Notes: generated by a model from the letters alone, not told the origin. DNA of 64,000 nucleotides from Harmonia axyridis (GCF_914767665.1 NC_059501.1:70840798-70904797); one strand, 5' to 3'. Positions 1 to 11,555 are shown, counted from the stretch's first letter. Translations and numbers: made by a program.

Positions 1-205
1 CATGAATTGCATCCCTTATTCTAAGACTGAGCGGGTCGCGGGGGGTTAAACGCAGTGCCTCCCCACCCGTTTCCAAACGAAAAAAAAATTAACAATATTT
101 TCCTATGTTCAGGTTGACCGGATGGCACTGCGTTACCCCGCACCCGTCAAGCCTTAATCACCATCACCAAGACATCACCAGAAGCGACACCAACCACCAA
201 CTGAG
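1..205 (+). other. 3' end of an intron and 5' UTR of the VAChT transcript
   Basis: A T-rich tract ends in an AG at 111-112 (context ttcctatgttcag), which looks like a 3' splice site. The following 93 bases to the ATG at 206 would be 5' UTR. This matches the known insect cholinergic locus, where VAChT uses a non-coding first exon shared with ChAT and then an uninterrupted coding exon. The shared first exon would lie upstream of this window. The splice call rests on sequence context only. Confidence 0.5.
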
Positions 206-1918
206 ATGGCGTCGTTCAACTTCCACGTACCCCTAGTCAACATGGAGTTCACGGAGCTCAGAGAGGTCGTCTGGGCGAAGCTCCAAGAGCCGAAGTCCCA
301 GAGGAAGCTGATCATGCTCATCGTCTGCATAGCGCTGTTGTTGGACAATATGTTGTACATGGTGATAGTGCCTATAATACCGGATTACTTGCGTTACATC
401 GGCGCGTACAAAGATGAACCACAGCCTATATTGCCGGGAAACGTTACGCTTCCACCAGGTACTCCCTACAAACACGACCACCACGGCCAGGATTCGGCTA
501 CCGGCATCCTATTCGCATCCAAGGCCATAGTCCAGCTCCTGGTGAACCCTTTCTCGGGGGCAGCCATCGACCGGATAGGTTACGACATCCCCATGATGAT
601 CGGTCTCTGCATAATGTTCCTCTCGACGGCCACATTCGCATGTGGCCGAAGCTACGGCCTCCTGTTCTTCGCTCGGAGCCTCCAGGGAGTCGGATCGGCC
701 TTCGCGGACACATCAGGCATGGCCATGATCGCCGACAGGTTCACGGAGGAGAACGAAAGGTCCAAAGCCTTGGGTATCGCCCTAGCCTTCATCAGTTTCG
801 GTTGCCTGGTGGCTCCACCTTTCGGAGGCGCTCTGTACCAGTTCGCCGGAAAGGAGGTCCCGTTCCTCATCTTAGCCTGCGTGTCCCTGATCGACGGATT
901 CATGCTGCTCTTGGTTATGAAACCCATAAAAGAACAATGGAAGATCTCCCAGTGCACGGCGGCTCCGTCGGTCCCCATCTGGAAGCTGTTCATGGACCCC
1001 TACATCGCGGTGTGCGCCGGCGCTTTGATGATGTCCAACGTCGCCTTGGCTTTCCTGGAGCCAACCATATCGCTGTGGATGGAGGACAACCTCACCACGG
1101 AGAACTGGAAGATCGGCATGATTTGGTTGCCGGCCTTCTTCCCTCACGTGGCGGGGGTGTACGTCACCGTCATCATGTCCAAGAAGTACCCCACTTACCA
1201 GTGGCTGATGGCGGCAGGCGGTTTGGCCTTGGAAGGCATATGTTGCTTATTCATCCCCTTTTCCACGTCCTACATACTCCTGATGATCCCCATCTGTGGG
1301 ATATGCTTCGGAGTAGCTCTAATAGACACAGCCATTCTTCCCACTCTCGGTTACCTGGTGGACGTACGTTATGTATCAATCTACGGAAGTATTTACGCCA
1401 TAGCAGATATTTCGTATTCTCTTGCTTACGCAGTCGGGCCTGTTATAGCAGGTGGTGTAGTTGATTCTATAGGTTTCACCGCTTTGAATCTACTAATAGC
1501 GTTTTCTAATCTTCTTTACGCTCCTGTGTTGATGTACCTTAAGGACATCTACGACTTCAAGCCATTCGAGAACGAGGCCAACATCCTTATGGCTGATCCT
1601 CCCAATCGGGAGTATCAAACTTACTCCATGCAGGAACAAAAACCTGTTGGTGGAGAGGTCCTGAATCATTTGGAGTATCGACAACAACAACAGGAGGAAA
1701 CTTCTTTCGACGGTGGTTATCAGCAGGTTAACGATACAAGTTATCAGCAGTATCAAGGGCCTCAGTCGACGTATAGTGAAAATACTTATCAGCAACCACC
1801 ACAGGCCCCTATGAGGTCTGCTGGGTGGTCTCAACCAACGGAACCTGCCCAGCCGAATCCGTTTAGGCCTCAAGATACATCTTCAACAGGAAGGAATCCT
1901 TTTAGGCAGGGATTGTAA
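206..1918 (+). CDS. VAChT: Vesicular acetylcholine transporter (SLC18 family, MFS), intronless
   Basis: This proton antiporter loads acetylcholine into synaptic vesicles of cholinergic neurons. The 570-residue reading frame is uninterrupted, as is usual for VAChT, and starts at an ATG in good context (gagATGg). About twelve membrane segments run from residue 34 to 446. TM1 carries Asp47 in the LLLDNMLYMVIVP segment. A luminal loop holds one N-glycosylation sequon (Asn79, NVT) and the TM2-3 loop has the MFS signature DRIGYD (122-127). Asp374 (ALIDTAILPT) and Asp401 (IADISYSLAYAVGP) match the conserved TM10 and TM11 aspartates of VAChT. The cytoplasmic tail (447-570) is Gln/Tyr-rich, contains an acidic-IL stretch (ENEANIL, 455-461), and ends with two NPF motifs (551-553, 564-566) suited to EH-domain endocytic adaptors. 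VMAT is the nearest alternative, but the sequence and lack of introns favour VAChT. Codon third positions change from GC-rich to AT-rich near base 1355. Confidence 0.96.
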   Translation: MASFNFHVPLVNMEFTELREVVWAKLQEPKSQRKLIMLIVCIALLLDNMLYMVIVPIIPDYLRYIGAYKDEPQPILPGNVTLPPGTPYKHDHHGQDSATGILFASKAIVQLLVNPFSGAAIDRIGYDIPMMIGLCIMFLSTATFACGRSYGLLFFARSLQGVGSAFADTSGMAMIADRFTEENERSKALGIALAFISFGCLVAPPFGGALYQFAGKEVPFLILACVSLIDGFMLLLVMKPIKEQWKISQCTAAPSVPIWKLFMDPYIAVCAGALMMSNVALAFLEPTISLWMEDNLTTENWKIGMIWLPAFFPHVAGVYVTVIMSKKYPTYQWLMAAGGLALEGICCLFIPFSTSYILLMIPICGICFGVALIDTAILPTLGYLVDVRYVSIYGSIYAIADISYSLAYAVGPVIAGGVVDSIGFTALNLLIAFSNLLYAPVLMYLKDIYDFKPFENEANILMADPPNREYQTYSMQEQKPVGGEVLNHLEYRQQQQEETSFDGGYQQVNDTSYQQYQGPQSTYSENTYQQPPQAPMRSAGWSQPTEPAQPNPFRPQDTSSTGRNPFRQGL

Positions 1919-4900
1919 ACGTAAACAGTATGTTATCCGTTATTATATACATAGCGAGTTGTTCTAGTCTATGTACATATCACACAATTGTTCCTCTTGA
2001 TTTGTAAATAACTGAAATGTTGTAGAATAGGGATATATCGATTTTATATAAATTTCGTACTTGATAATATCTCAAGATCCTTTCTATACTCTGACAAAAT
2101 CAATATTCAATGTAACTAGTTTTCTTTAAATACTTCCATATCGTTCAAAACCGGTTTGAAACTGAACTGAAGCTCATATCGATTGGAGCTTTCTCAGGTC
2201 ACTTTGAAATCAGTTCGTAAAATATTTTGTTGAATACTCGTATCGTAATTTTCTCTACTTTTGATCCTTAGAGTTATTATCAAGTACTAGTATGAATTCA
2301 AAAACTGTATAGTCTATTTTGAATTAAGTATTTACTTATGTTTATATTACATTACGTTAAACATTTTATAAAGATATCAACTGAGATCACATACATATCA
2401 GAATCGAATGATTCGCTTTGTTAAGACGTGATAGGCCAATAGTTTGGTCACTTTAGATTTAGGTGTATATAATTCCTTATAATATACTTAGTTGAGGGAT
2501 ATTTGCAGTAGAAATATTGAATATATTCAAGAAAATGAAATTTTTGTTTTTAGCTATATTGAAACAGTTATTATATTGGGCTGTTGAGTAGTTCAAAACT
2601 TGTTGAGATGGAAAAGAACATCAGTAAATATATGGAGTTCTATTCAGCAGAACAATTTTCAAATGTCATAGAATGTGAAATGATATATTTTATCCTCGAG
2701 AAAAATTCAATATTTTTATTCAAGTAGATGCTGTAGATTTAACTAGATTAGGCTAGAACCTGAGATATCACTACTATAGTAGCCCGCTATCACCCCCGTC
2801 TCCTTGTAAACGTGTATATTCAAGTTGGATTTTATTCAAATAGCTCTCTGATAGTTGTCAATTTCCATGTGAATACAATTCGAATAAGTGTGAGACACAT
2901 CTAATATCTCATTTTGATATTAATATAAATACGTTTGGTGACCAGAAAAATTGCTCAGATGTGTAGATAATAATATACATATGCTCCCCTAATAACTGTA
3001 AATTTTCCTGGAAAAAATTTAACCGATATTATAAACAATTTGAGAAAAATCGATTAACATATGATATTGTAGGTAACCTTAATATTGAGAAAGGAGATAT
3101 CTTAACTTTAGACGAAAAAGAACATTCTAATGAAAAAAAAAAAAGGATTTGGATATGGTTTCGGACACAGTTACGTGAAGAAATTTCATCAATTTTGAAA
3201 ATAAAATATTCCAAGATGAAAGAACTCTATCTTATATATTTTGCTTTCTCATTGACACGAAAGCAGATATTAGTTAATTCAAACTGTTTACTCCATTAAG
3301 AATACACCAACTGGGATATTATCCAATTTAAGATAGTCTAAATAATATTCAATGGAATATGTCAAAAAAATCCTGAAATATTCCTACTATGGTATTAAAA
3401 TGAACAGCTAATTGAAGGTGCACAAATACAAAGAGAACTAATAAATAAAATCCAATAGGAGATAAGCTGAGATGTTAGCTGTTTTATAACTTTTTTTTTC
3501 GATCAAGTGATTTAAATGAGCTTTTAGGTGTTGTGCTAGTCGGTTGAAAATTCAGCAATAATATATTTCTTTTTGTCTTGATGGAAAAATTCTCAGACCA
3601 AACTGCAAAATATCGTATAACTAAAGCATCGAAAAATAGACATATCTGTACATTTTCTGCTGTGGTGCCTATAGATGAAATATCTTGACTTGATAGAATA
3701 TGTAGTTGAATCCATATCGTAGATATTTTGACATATGTCTCGTAATATCTAATCATTGTGAAAGGACTATTGATTGTTATTTCAACAATTTGTATACATC
3801 TGAAATCATGCATATCTCATAAAGTATTCAAAAAAATGATTCGATATCTTTGAGAATTGTACTTTTTGTCCGAATCTAACCTATTATAATCAGTCGAAGT
3901 TTAACATCGATGGTATTTTTGAGAAGATATTGTTTTGTTCTAGTTTCTATTATTGTTGGAGTATTCAAGAATTTTCCTTATTTTTCAATTCAATTCGAAC
4001 TTCATTCCTCTTTTGTTACTTTAGAATGACATTTCATATCAAGAAAGAACGGCTGCTCTTGGGGGGAAAGATCATAGATAGTTTGAGTAGCATAAAATAT
4101 AGATGTTTTCATGTCAGATGCTATCTAAAATTATAGATAGATATTCGAAAACAAGAAACTAGAATGATATCAGCGAAATTTCAGAATTTTTCCTTTATTC
4201 AGTGTTGATTATGAATTGATGTTGATGACTTCTTCGATTAACAGCAAATATCAAATATAAATGTATCAGCTTCTATAATGATCTCCCTATAGTCGTTGTT
4301 ACAAAATTTTTGAAATCATCATCAGAATCGTTAGAAAGCTCGTTATCGGTTTACGTTGTAATCAAGTTATAGTATGTATAGAATAATAAAGTAATGTTAT
4401 CAGTGTAGGATATCAGAAGTGACAGATGCGTGCTGGTTTTAATATATAAGATGTACTAGTATTGTTTTTTTTTTCAATCATAGGTATATAAATAACCAAT
4501 ATTTGTTATTAGATGAATCAGGTATCGCCTTATACCACTATGTCTCGAAGTTGTAAAAATCATGAATGGGTCTATTAAAATGATTGTTAATCAATTCTAC
4601 TTTTTTTATTCTATAGTTGAAACTCCCCAAACATTTGCAATTCAATTTTGATTTCGGAATATCAAATTAATTAAAAATTTCAGACGAATATTTCATACAG
4701 CAATATAACAGGTGAAATGAAATAACAAGATTTTTCAAATGTGTGTTCATTCAATTCCTTCAAGAAATTTCAGTAGTAGACTTTTTCTTTGATAAACCTA
4801 CTTAATTCAGTTTTTCAAGACGAATCCGAAGGCAAAATATTCTAAGAAGTGAAAAAAGAATGGCGTGATACTGTTAACATCATGCCAATAATCAATTCTT

Positions 4901-5500
4901 CGGATTAATGATTTTAAGAAAATTAGAGAATATTTGAAAACGATGAATGCTTTCTTGAAAGGTTCGATTTCTGCTTTATTATTTTCAATGATGAAACAAA
5001 TAAAATGTTATATCATTATGAAATTTTCATTGTTTACATTTTGGATTGTGAAAAATCTTAAAATCGAATAAAAAATCCATTTAGAGCTTTTCTGGGAAAC
5101 TATATGAGATATTTGCGAGAAATTCGGAACAAAATTAGTTGCAATACCCCATTGATCCTTCTAGCTGCGATACTTGAATTTAAATACAAAAATCAAAAAG
5201 CTATATAAAACAGATCATATCACGGAAACTTAACTGATATAAGTCGTACAGCTCTTCGTTTCAGAGTTACGAATTTTTGAAATTTGCATTTGTATTTTGG
5301 AAAGAATGATTACTGTTTTCAATCCCGATTTTGGATAATCTTCAGAATTTCATTCACATTTATAATTTTATACTTTTTTTTAGAAGTATCGAGGTAGGTA
5401 TTTTGTTTTGTAAGTGGCGATAATAATCTATTTTGTAAAATTTGCATTTCAACATCTGCCATTTCTTATCGGTTCCAAATCATGACAAAAATATTTAATT
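1919..5500. other. VAChT 3' UTR followed by AT-rich non-coding DNA
   Basis: No reading frame here looks coding. The 3' end of the VAChT message must lie inside it. The first canonical AATAAA that I noticed on the + strand is near 3200, with another near 3440, but I did not scan exhaustively and variant signals occur earlier. I see no transposon signature. If VAChT lies in the first ChAT intron as in other insects, this is intron sequence of ChAT. Confidence 0.4.
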
Positions 5501-5708
5501 ATGGAAAGATTAGAGTTGCACAAGTTTGATTTGAATGTTTGAGTTTGACTTGAAATTAAACCAAACTCAAGTCAATTTTCCTGCTAAATGATTCAAATCA
5601 AATAAAACGGGAAAATGATTACAGGTTTGAAAATTCAAACTGTTTGTCAAACAAAATTTCAGATAATAACATTTTATTATGAAAAATTACATGAAAATTC
5701 AACTCAAC

Positions 5709-5870
5709 CTACAAAAACTGTTGAAAATGACCACCTCTAGCCAGCATACAAGCATCCAATCTTCTCCTCATTGACTGCCGAACCCTTTCAAAAACACCAG
5801 GATCATTTCTTATTAAGTTACACCCAGCAATGATCCGATTTCGTTTAATCTGTATTCCTTTACCATCTGC
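5709..5870 (-). pseudogene. C-terminal remnant of a Tc1/mariner-type transposase
   Basis: Read on the minus strand this gives about 50 open codons ending at a TAG (plus-strand cta, 5709-5711). The end reads VRQSMRRRLDACMLARGGHF, which resembles the RxRxxxxxxxRGGHx tail seen in the C-terminus of Tc1/mariner transposases, including the larger fragment at 53367-53919 of this window. Nothing upstream of the fragment remains recognisable as the catalytic domain. Confidence 0.6.
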
Positions 5871-6135
5871 ACTTATCAATTTTTAGTCAAAAAACTGGCC
5901 GTTTTTAGTAATTGGAATGTTGTTAAACAAATTTAAAAATAAATTGTACCTACTTAGTAAACACAGTGCGGTACGCATTTTCACTTAAACTATTATTAAT
6001 TTTAAAAATATGAAAAATGTTGTTCGCCCTGTATCTTCGAAACAAAGAGGTTTTTCAAAAATCATCCAAGAACAAAACATGCTTAAAATAGTCCAAGGAA
6101 CAACCCCCTGAATTTTTGCCGCATGTTTAGGAAAC

Positions 6136-6145
6136 ACTGTGTATA

Positions 6146-6190
<45 letters not shown>
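6136..6190. repeat. TA microsatellite followed by a poly-T tract
   Basis: About eleven TA units are followed directly by about 27 T residues. The tract lies inside the composite element and is paired with a second, longer TA array about 100 bases downstream. Reading frames spanning it are low-complexity artefacts. Confidence 0.9.
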
Positions 6191-6192
<2 letters not shown>

Positions 6193-6289
6193 CACCGTTG
6201 TAGGGTAAGGCTTCGAGGTTGCCGGTTCCTCACAGAACAAGGCAACACTCAATTGCTAGTGAGGAAACTTCTCACAATTCTCGTGGTCC

Positions 6290-6291
<2 letters not shown>

Positions 6292-6348
<57 letters not shown>

Positions 6349-6356
6349 ATATATAT
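6292..6356. repeat. TA dinucleotide microsatellite
   Basis: A nearly pure TA array of about 25 units runs into ataatataatatatatt. The segment between the two TA arrays (6191-6291) is non-repetitive and its origin is not clear. Confidence 0.92.
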
Positions 6357-6682
6357 TTTCAACTTTAAGAATGAAGGAGCTGCCATCCAAAAACTATATT
6401 GACAATTTTGGATTCAACAGTTTATGTTGTTACTACCACGAATACTACTCGATCCAGAACGTGTTGCTTCATGCGAAAATTCTACTTACAGTTTTTTGTG
6501 GCTCTTCATTAAATTTCATTAAAGAACTAGTTCCACTATTGGCATTTTATACCGTTGTGCTTTACTTTTAAATTTTTTTTTTACATTATTTGCATTTTCC
6601 AATTTTCATCGTTTTAGAAGCACCTAACACAACATCAAAAAATCTGTATATTCATTTTTCTTGATGATTAGTTTTGCCTCGT

Positions 6683-6775
6683 CTACAGATTTTTTCCCTT
6701 ACTTTTTGGAGGGGAATGGTCTTCAAAATCAGATTCAATTTGTTCTGGTACGTATTCCGGTTCAGGTTCGGACAT
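6683..6775 (-). pseudogene. Short acidic reading frame, possible transposase N-terminus
   Basis: Reading on the minus strand from an ATG at 6775 gives 30 codons and a stop. The product starts MSEPEPEYVPEQIESDFEDH and ends in a Lys/Ser-rich stretch. Short acidic starts of this kind are common at the N-termini of transposon proteins, and the position inside a decayed DNA element supports that reading. I do not recognise the family. Confidence 0.3.
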
Positions 6776-7362
6776 TTCGAGTTAAGACACAACGCAGTAA
6801 AGCACAACAAACACACTTAAAAAAAAATTGACATTCAAACTTCAAACTGTTTGAAGAAGTTTGATTTCAAGCCAAACCTCAAGAGACAGAAATCAAGTCA
6901 AACTTTTTTACATAAAAAGTTAAATTTTCAAGTCAAGTCAAGTTTGTGAGTGAAATCAAACTAGTTTGACTTGAATGCATCTTTAGGAAATATACACCCT
7001 TTAAAAACGTTTAGAAAATGTTAATTTCTTTTATCAAGATCAGTGTCCTTTGATATATGGGAAGGTACCATATCAGAAAAGTAGTGTGTAGTTGTTGAGT
7101 TTCATGCTAGAAATTCGGTACCGCAGTACAATATTCATCAGGTTTATTCTCACATACCTGCTTTTTTTCGACAACCTATGAGATATGGTCAGCGCTTTGT
7201 TACTCGAGATTACACTTGCAATACAAAATTTGAGACAGATTCTAGTTCGAAATTTTTGTCCATTGGAAAAATCGTAACATAATTGAAATACTGAACTTGT
7301 AGTAACCATACTCTAATCCACAGAAACTTTGTAAGCGTTTAATATTAAGACTGTTAGCAAAT

Positions 7363-7917
7363 TATACAGGGTGGCCATTTGAAAACGAAACAGACGAGAT
7401 TACAGACGAAATAAAGTTTTTCGATAGAAATGCTCGGACAGGTCTATTTCTGTTTCGAGGGGGACAACAGCACAGTAATTGTTTTTTCATTTTATGCATT
7501 AGTTCTTGAAATATTCATGCGTTAGTTAGTTAGGAAGGAAGCCACAGTCATGGTTGTTTTGAAGCTCAAAATGTCGATTTTTCACAAAACACTACAATTG
7601 CCATGAAAACACCACTTCATTTTCAAATACTTAGTTAAGAATATTTCGAGAACTAATGCATAAAATGAAAAAACAATTACTGTGCTGAAATCAGTATAAA
7701 AATACCTTTCAAATGAGGTATCACTCACCCCATCTTCCCTATTCAAAATTTGGGGGTGAGGGTTGTAGTAGCAAGGGTTGAAGCGCTATGCGTCCGTAAC
7801 CTACATCTTAAGTTGTCCCCCTCGAAACAGAAATCAACCTGTCCGAGCATTTCTATCGAAAAACTTTATTTCGTCTGTAATCTCGTCTGTTTCGTTTTCA
7901 AATGGCCACCCTGTATA
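7363..7917. mobile_element. Foldback/MITE element with long inverted arms (ends TATACAGGGTGG)
   Basis: The left arm starts TATACAGGGTGGCCATTTGA at 7363 and its reverse complement ends at 7917. The arms match over roughly 150 bases on the left (to about 7520) and similar blocks on the right (about 7632-7690 and 7800-7917). The 555-bp element has no credible reading frame. The ACAGGGTG terminus is shared with the unrelated-looking foldback at 55684-57230. TA or TATA is the likely target duplication. Confidence 0.85.
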
Positions 7918-8719
7918 TTTTGCATTTACATTAACATGTAAATGTTATAAGACAGTAGTGCCAACCCACTGAAAGATTTCGATAATCCTTTTCTTTCTAA
8001 GATCAATTAACAGTGTTTTCCTGAGAAAATGTGAACCTACAACATACATTCAAATAAAGTGAAAATTTTCTTATACCTTGATTATCTAAATTATACCCCA
8101 ATAGAAAGCACCGTCTGAACTCTACGATATTTTGTTCCAATTAAAGTCAAGTTAACTTGTCTCTTTGACGAAGTAATTTCATTTGCGAACTCTAATTTGA
8201 AGGTAAAATATTGAAAATTCAACGAACCAAATCTTCGAGATGGATTGACATGTCGTTTCCTAATTAAGCTAATTTGCTACGGAAGGAGGGATGTTTCGAA
8301 GGGTAGAGATGGGCTACATTTTCGATGGAAATGAGTTGAAGGGCATAAAATCATTCAAGTGAATTTCGTTCTTGGATAACTACATGAATATTTGATTGAA
8401 GTTTTTTAATCTTTACTTTTTTGTATAATATTTGTGGGAATAGGTTAGGGCCAGTAAGGAATGGTATATTTTTCATCAAAAGAATTTTCTTGAAAAATTC
8501 TTTGGATTTGAGCAAAGATATTAGAGATACAGGAATTTCAGTAGTTTTAGAAAAAATGAAATGAACCAAACGAATTTTGAGAGAGAATGGAGTAGAGTTG
8601 TTGAAATGACAATATAATTTGAAATACCCCTCAAACGAGCTATGTGTACTATTAATTGAAACTGAAAATCGAAATAATTCACAGCATAAGCCATGGCTAT
8701 TCCCCATATCTCAATAATT

Positions 8720-9420
8720 CACGGTGGAGAATATACGATCCTAGAAGTGTAGGGTTGGACCTAGTTCTGGTCTGTCCAATCCTCTTGGAAGGGCTGTTTT
8801 AAAGTGAAATTAGAACTGTATGCTGTTCTTGTCTGCACGCTGGAGAATATTCCTAGAGGACTACTAACAGTCAGGTCCCATGGAACATAATTATCTCTCT
8901 CTCATATAAATTTCTACTCCCATTTAGTAGAAGAATGCATTAGTTTCGTCCGCTGGGTTCAAGTGACGTTTTGAATGTTATTTGGTGGTCGATACAAGGA
9001 GATCCCAGGCCATGTTAAGGCTGATAATATTAGTTAATGTTATTATTAGGCTGTTAATATTAGCTAAGTGGGGGCTTCATCAGCTTGAGTTGATTTGGAA
9101 CGGCTGCTTTTCATCTGTAATACATCTATCAGGGTCTTCTTGATAGGATGGAGCACAGGAAGTGATCTCAGAGAGGATCGAACTTCTCATTGGCCGTGCT
9201 ATAAGTCTGAGTTGGTTGACTGATGTATTGACAGGTTGCTCCTGGTCCAGCTAGTTTAAAGCACGGATGAAATTGTTGATCATATTTTGTGAGCATGTGA
9301 TTATCTTATTGCGTTAAGGACAACAAACCCTAGAAAACCCAGTTTTCTGAGTCTCTGGACTGGTACCTTTGAAAAAGAAGGGAAAGAAGAGGTGAGGGTC
9401 TCGCTCAAAGAAGTGTATTG
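8720..9420. other. Moderately GC-rich stretch of unknown nature
   Basis: Base composition is clearly more balanced than in the flanks, yet stops interrupt all frames. It lies immediately upstream of a decayed Tc1/mariner fragment in the same orientation, so it may hold the unrecognisable N-terminal part of that element. I cannot support a more specific call. Confidence 0.25.
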
Positions 9421-9494
9421 TGTCGTTTTCAGTTACAACTGTGCCGTTGTCTTTGAAATTGCGGTCCTCCAACAAATTCATTTGTTTGCGATCT

Positions 9495-9835
9495 TGTGTT
9501 TGAGCGATGAACCTCACCTTCATCTTTCAGGATGTGTCACTGAGAGAAATCACGGTTAGTCTTGACCCACCAGAGACTCCTCCAAAAGCCCAAAGTCACA
9601 ATTTGGTGGGCTCTCTCATCAAAATTAAATCTTACTACTAATCTTACATATGGCACCCTTACTCTGACCGGTACTGTGGCATGCTAGACAATTTTCCGAA
9701 GAAGAGCATGGACCCAGACTTTACAGAGCTTCTGGTATAAGAAAGATAGTGCTACAGCATACACAGCCTTGGTACTATTCTCTAGCAAATATTGCCTGAC
9801 CAGATGATATTTGCATAAGAAGTTCCAGTGACCTC
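9495..9835 (+). pseudogene. Decayed Tc1/mariner transposase catalytic region
   Basis: Despite several frame changes and stops, plus-strand translation shows the landmarks of a Tc1/mariner DDE domain in the right order. A LSDEPHLHLSGCV segment (first catalytic Asp, near 9506) is followed by KPKVTIWWALSS (near 9590) and YKKDSATAYTA (near 9755, corresponding to the usual QDGATAHTA). The same landmarks occur intact at 53367-53919 of this window. This copy cannot encode a working enzyme. Confidence 0.6.
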
Positions 9836-10264
9836 TGCTGCCATCAAATTAATTCTAATTATTTGTTATATCAAAAACGTGATTTTCAAACAACGTGCAA
9901 TGACATTGGACGATGTGGAGATTCAAAAAGGTATGTCTTAAATAATACTCTTCACTTCATGAAATTTCAAACTCTACCGTGGCTTTGAAGATCAGAAATA
10001 ATCCTTAAAATGTCAAGTTTCTAGGTTTTTCTGTTCGAAAGTTATCGTGCTTACGGACAACCGAAAGTATAGGTACGGAGTTGAATATGACCACGGATGA
10101 TTTGTCATCAGTCAGAAGAGACCATAAATGGATCAGAATTTGTTTGCTCGAAAACTGCATCATAAGACCTTTTTTTCAAATATATCTCATACTTTTTTCT
10201 GGGAACTTAGCAATGTGCCAGTGCACCCTATAGAGGTGAATCTAGAGAAAAGTAAAAGTAGATA

Positions 10265-10520
10265 TATTATTAATTTGGTAGAATGGTGGTGCGGATATTG
10301 TTTTAGTGAGCGCATGCGCATGAGCTCACGCGACGCAACTACATTATATTTTTGTCTCTTGTTGAGAGCTTCGTAGTTCAATTCATCTCGTTAAACAAAA
10401 TACTGATTGATTACATGTGGTCTCTATTGCATGTATATTTTTTTACGGAGATATTTATTACATTATTATTGTATTATTGACTACAGTTGTCAGCGTACTA
10501 GTTATTGAGTATTGTCTTGC
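10265..10520 (+). other. Possible LTR/promoter-like segment
   Basis: A palindromic GC-rich start (gagcgcatgcgcatgagctc, 10309-10328) is followed by a TATA-like attatattt, an initiator-like ttcgtagttcaattc and an AT-rich tail. That order resembles the U3-R part of insect LTR retrotransposons. No flanking coding region, primer-binding site or second LTR was seen, so this is only a suggestion. Confidence 0.2.
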
Positions 10521-10959
10521 TCCTTCCATTTTCTAGCTTATTATTAGAGGTGTACAGATGCTGTATTGTGTGGTACATCTGGAAGAATAATCAGTTAAGA
10601 GTCTCAATGTTTTTTATTCCAACATTACTTTGTAGATTGGTGATGTTGAAGGTAGTCTCCTAGAGTATTTGTGGTAAATTTGAACTTACCTGGCAACCAT
10701 TGAACATCTCTCAATAGGTAATAGGGATCTACTCGCATCTCCACTGTTTATCTTAGGCGGCAAATACCCACCTGGCTTGTTGACAGGCGAGCCTGTGACA
10801 TTAGTAGAATTGTAGAGAGGTCACATTTTGACCCCTAAAACATTGAAGGCAACCTTATGCTTGCAGAAACTCAGAGATAAGAGTTGAAATGACTCTCTCA
10901 ACGATAAAAAACTGAAATAATCGTCCCAATCGATGTCACGTCGAACCCATCTCTATCAG

Positions 10960-11180
10960 ATCTGCAAACAACCCCTAGACCACGCGCATTTCGTTCAGAT
11001 AACGAACAGAGGGGTGATTTGCAATGCGGTTGCCCTCTGTTATACAATGGAACCGTCTGAATTACCCAATTACTTTGTGCCCCGTGTGCTCTATGTTTTA
11101 ATTACAATCTGATAATGACATCCGTTTGTAACACAATTTTATTGTCCTGCAACCGAGGCCCAGAACTGATGGAATCTCAG
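10960..11180. other. GC-richer complex island, candidate regulatory DNA
   Basis: This stretch is compositionally distinct, without repeats or an open frame. It contains homeodomain-type core words (tttaattacaatc, cccaattac) close together. It is one of about a dozen similar islands in the window. Regulatory function is inferred from composition alone. Confidence 0.25.
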
Positions 11181-11429
11181 TTCGGATGGTGATGTATCGG
11201 ACAAATAATGATAAAAGAATGGGATGGTTTGTTTAAAGGGTTGAGAAGTGTGAGTGTCGGATTTTTGGGATGTTTCATTGTTTGTGTATCTGTATGAATT
11301 TTTACAACTGAAGAATGGAGTCTGACAAAATGTATTTTTGCAGGACTCATATAATAAGTCATTCTACCCTCTCATAAGAGGAACTGAAGTGAGTCATTCA
11401 TTCCTTTGGTTGAAAAAAAAACCTACTCA

Positions 11430-11555
11430 ACTGAAATTTGACATACTAAGGCTTAAAGATTAGCAGAACTATAATTTCGCTTTACTTTGGCCCCCCAAAA
11501 AAAAATCCAGCTCCCTCTTGGCCACCTCTGTTTTTGAAAGCTGGCGTCGCCACTG
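11430..11555. mobile_element. hAT-type MITE, left-truncated, right end GCGTCGCCACTG
   Basis: The right terminus GCGTCGCCACTG at 11544-11555 is the reverse complement of the left terminus CAGTGGCGACGC found at 38322. The interior (tactttggcccccc, cagctccctcttggcc, tttttgaaagctgg) matches the 38322-38502 copy closely. The left end of this copy is missing. CAGTGGCG-type ends and an 8-bp duplication at the other copy indicate the hAT superfamily. Confidence 0.75.

Larger units (their letters stand above)
5514..6985 (-). mobile_element. Composite decayed DNA transposon with TTTGACTTGA-rich ends
   Basis: Both ends carry dense direct and inverted runs of the words caagtttga, tcaaact and caagtcaa (5514-5665 and 6836-6985), as in terminal regions of a DNA transposon. 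Inside lie, on the minus strand, a 30-residue acidic reading frame (6683-6775) and a transposase C-terminal remnant (5709-5870), separated by TA microsatellites. Their order, N-terminus at high coordinates and C-terminus at low coordinates, would fit one minus-strand element. However, the two fragments need not belong to the same gene. Exact ends and target duplications are not resolved. Confidence 0.45.

Noticed and set aside
498..1147. Minus-strand frames of 71-113 codons opposite VAChT
   Set aside because: They are shadows of the GC-rich coding sequence and have no recognisable protein features.
640..1464. A 274-codon plus-strand frame overlapping VAChT in another frame
   Set aside because: It lies wholly within the GC-rich part of VAChT, where stop codons are rare in alternative frames. 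Its product is Arg/His-rich without domains, and VAChT conservation explains the sequence.
6139..6402. An 87-codon frame rich in Tyr-Ile
   Set aside because: It is a translation of TA microsatellites and a poly-T tract.
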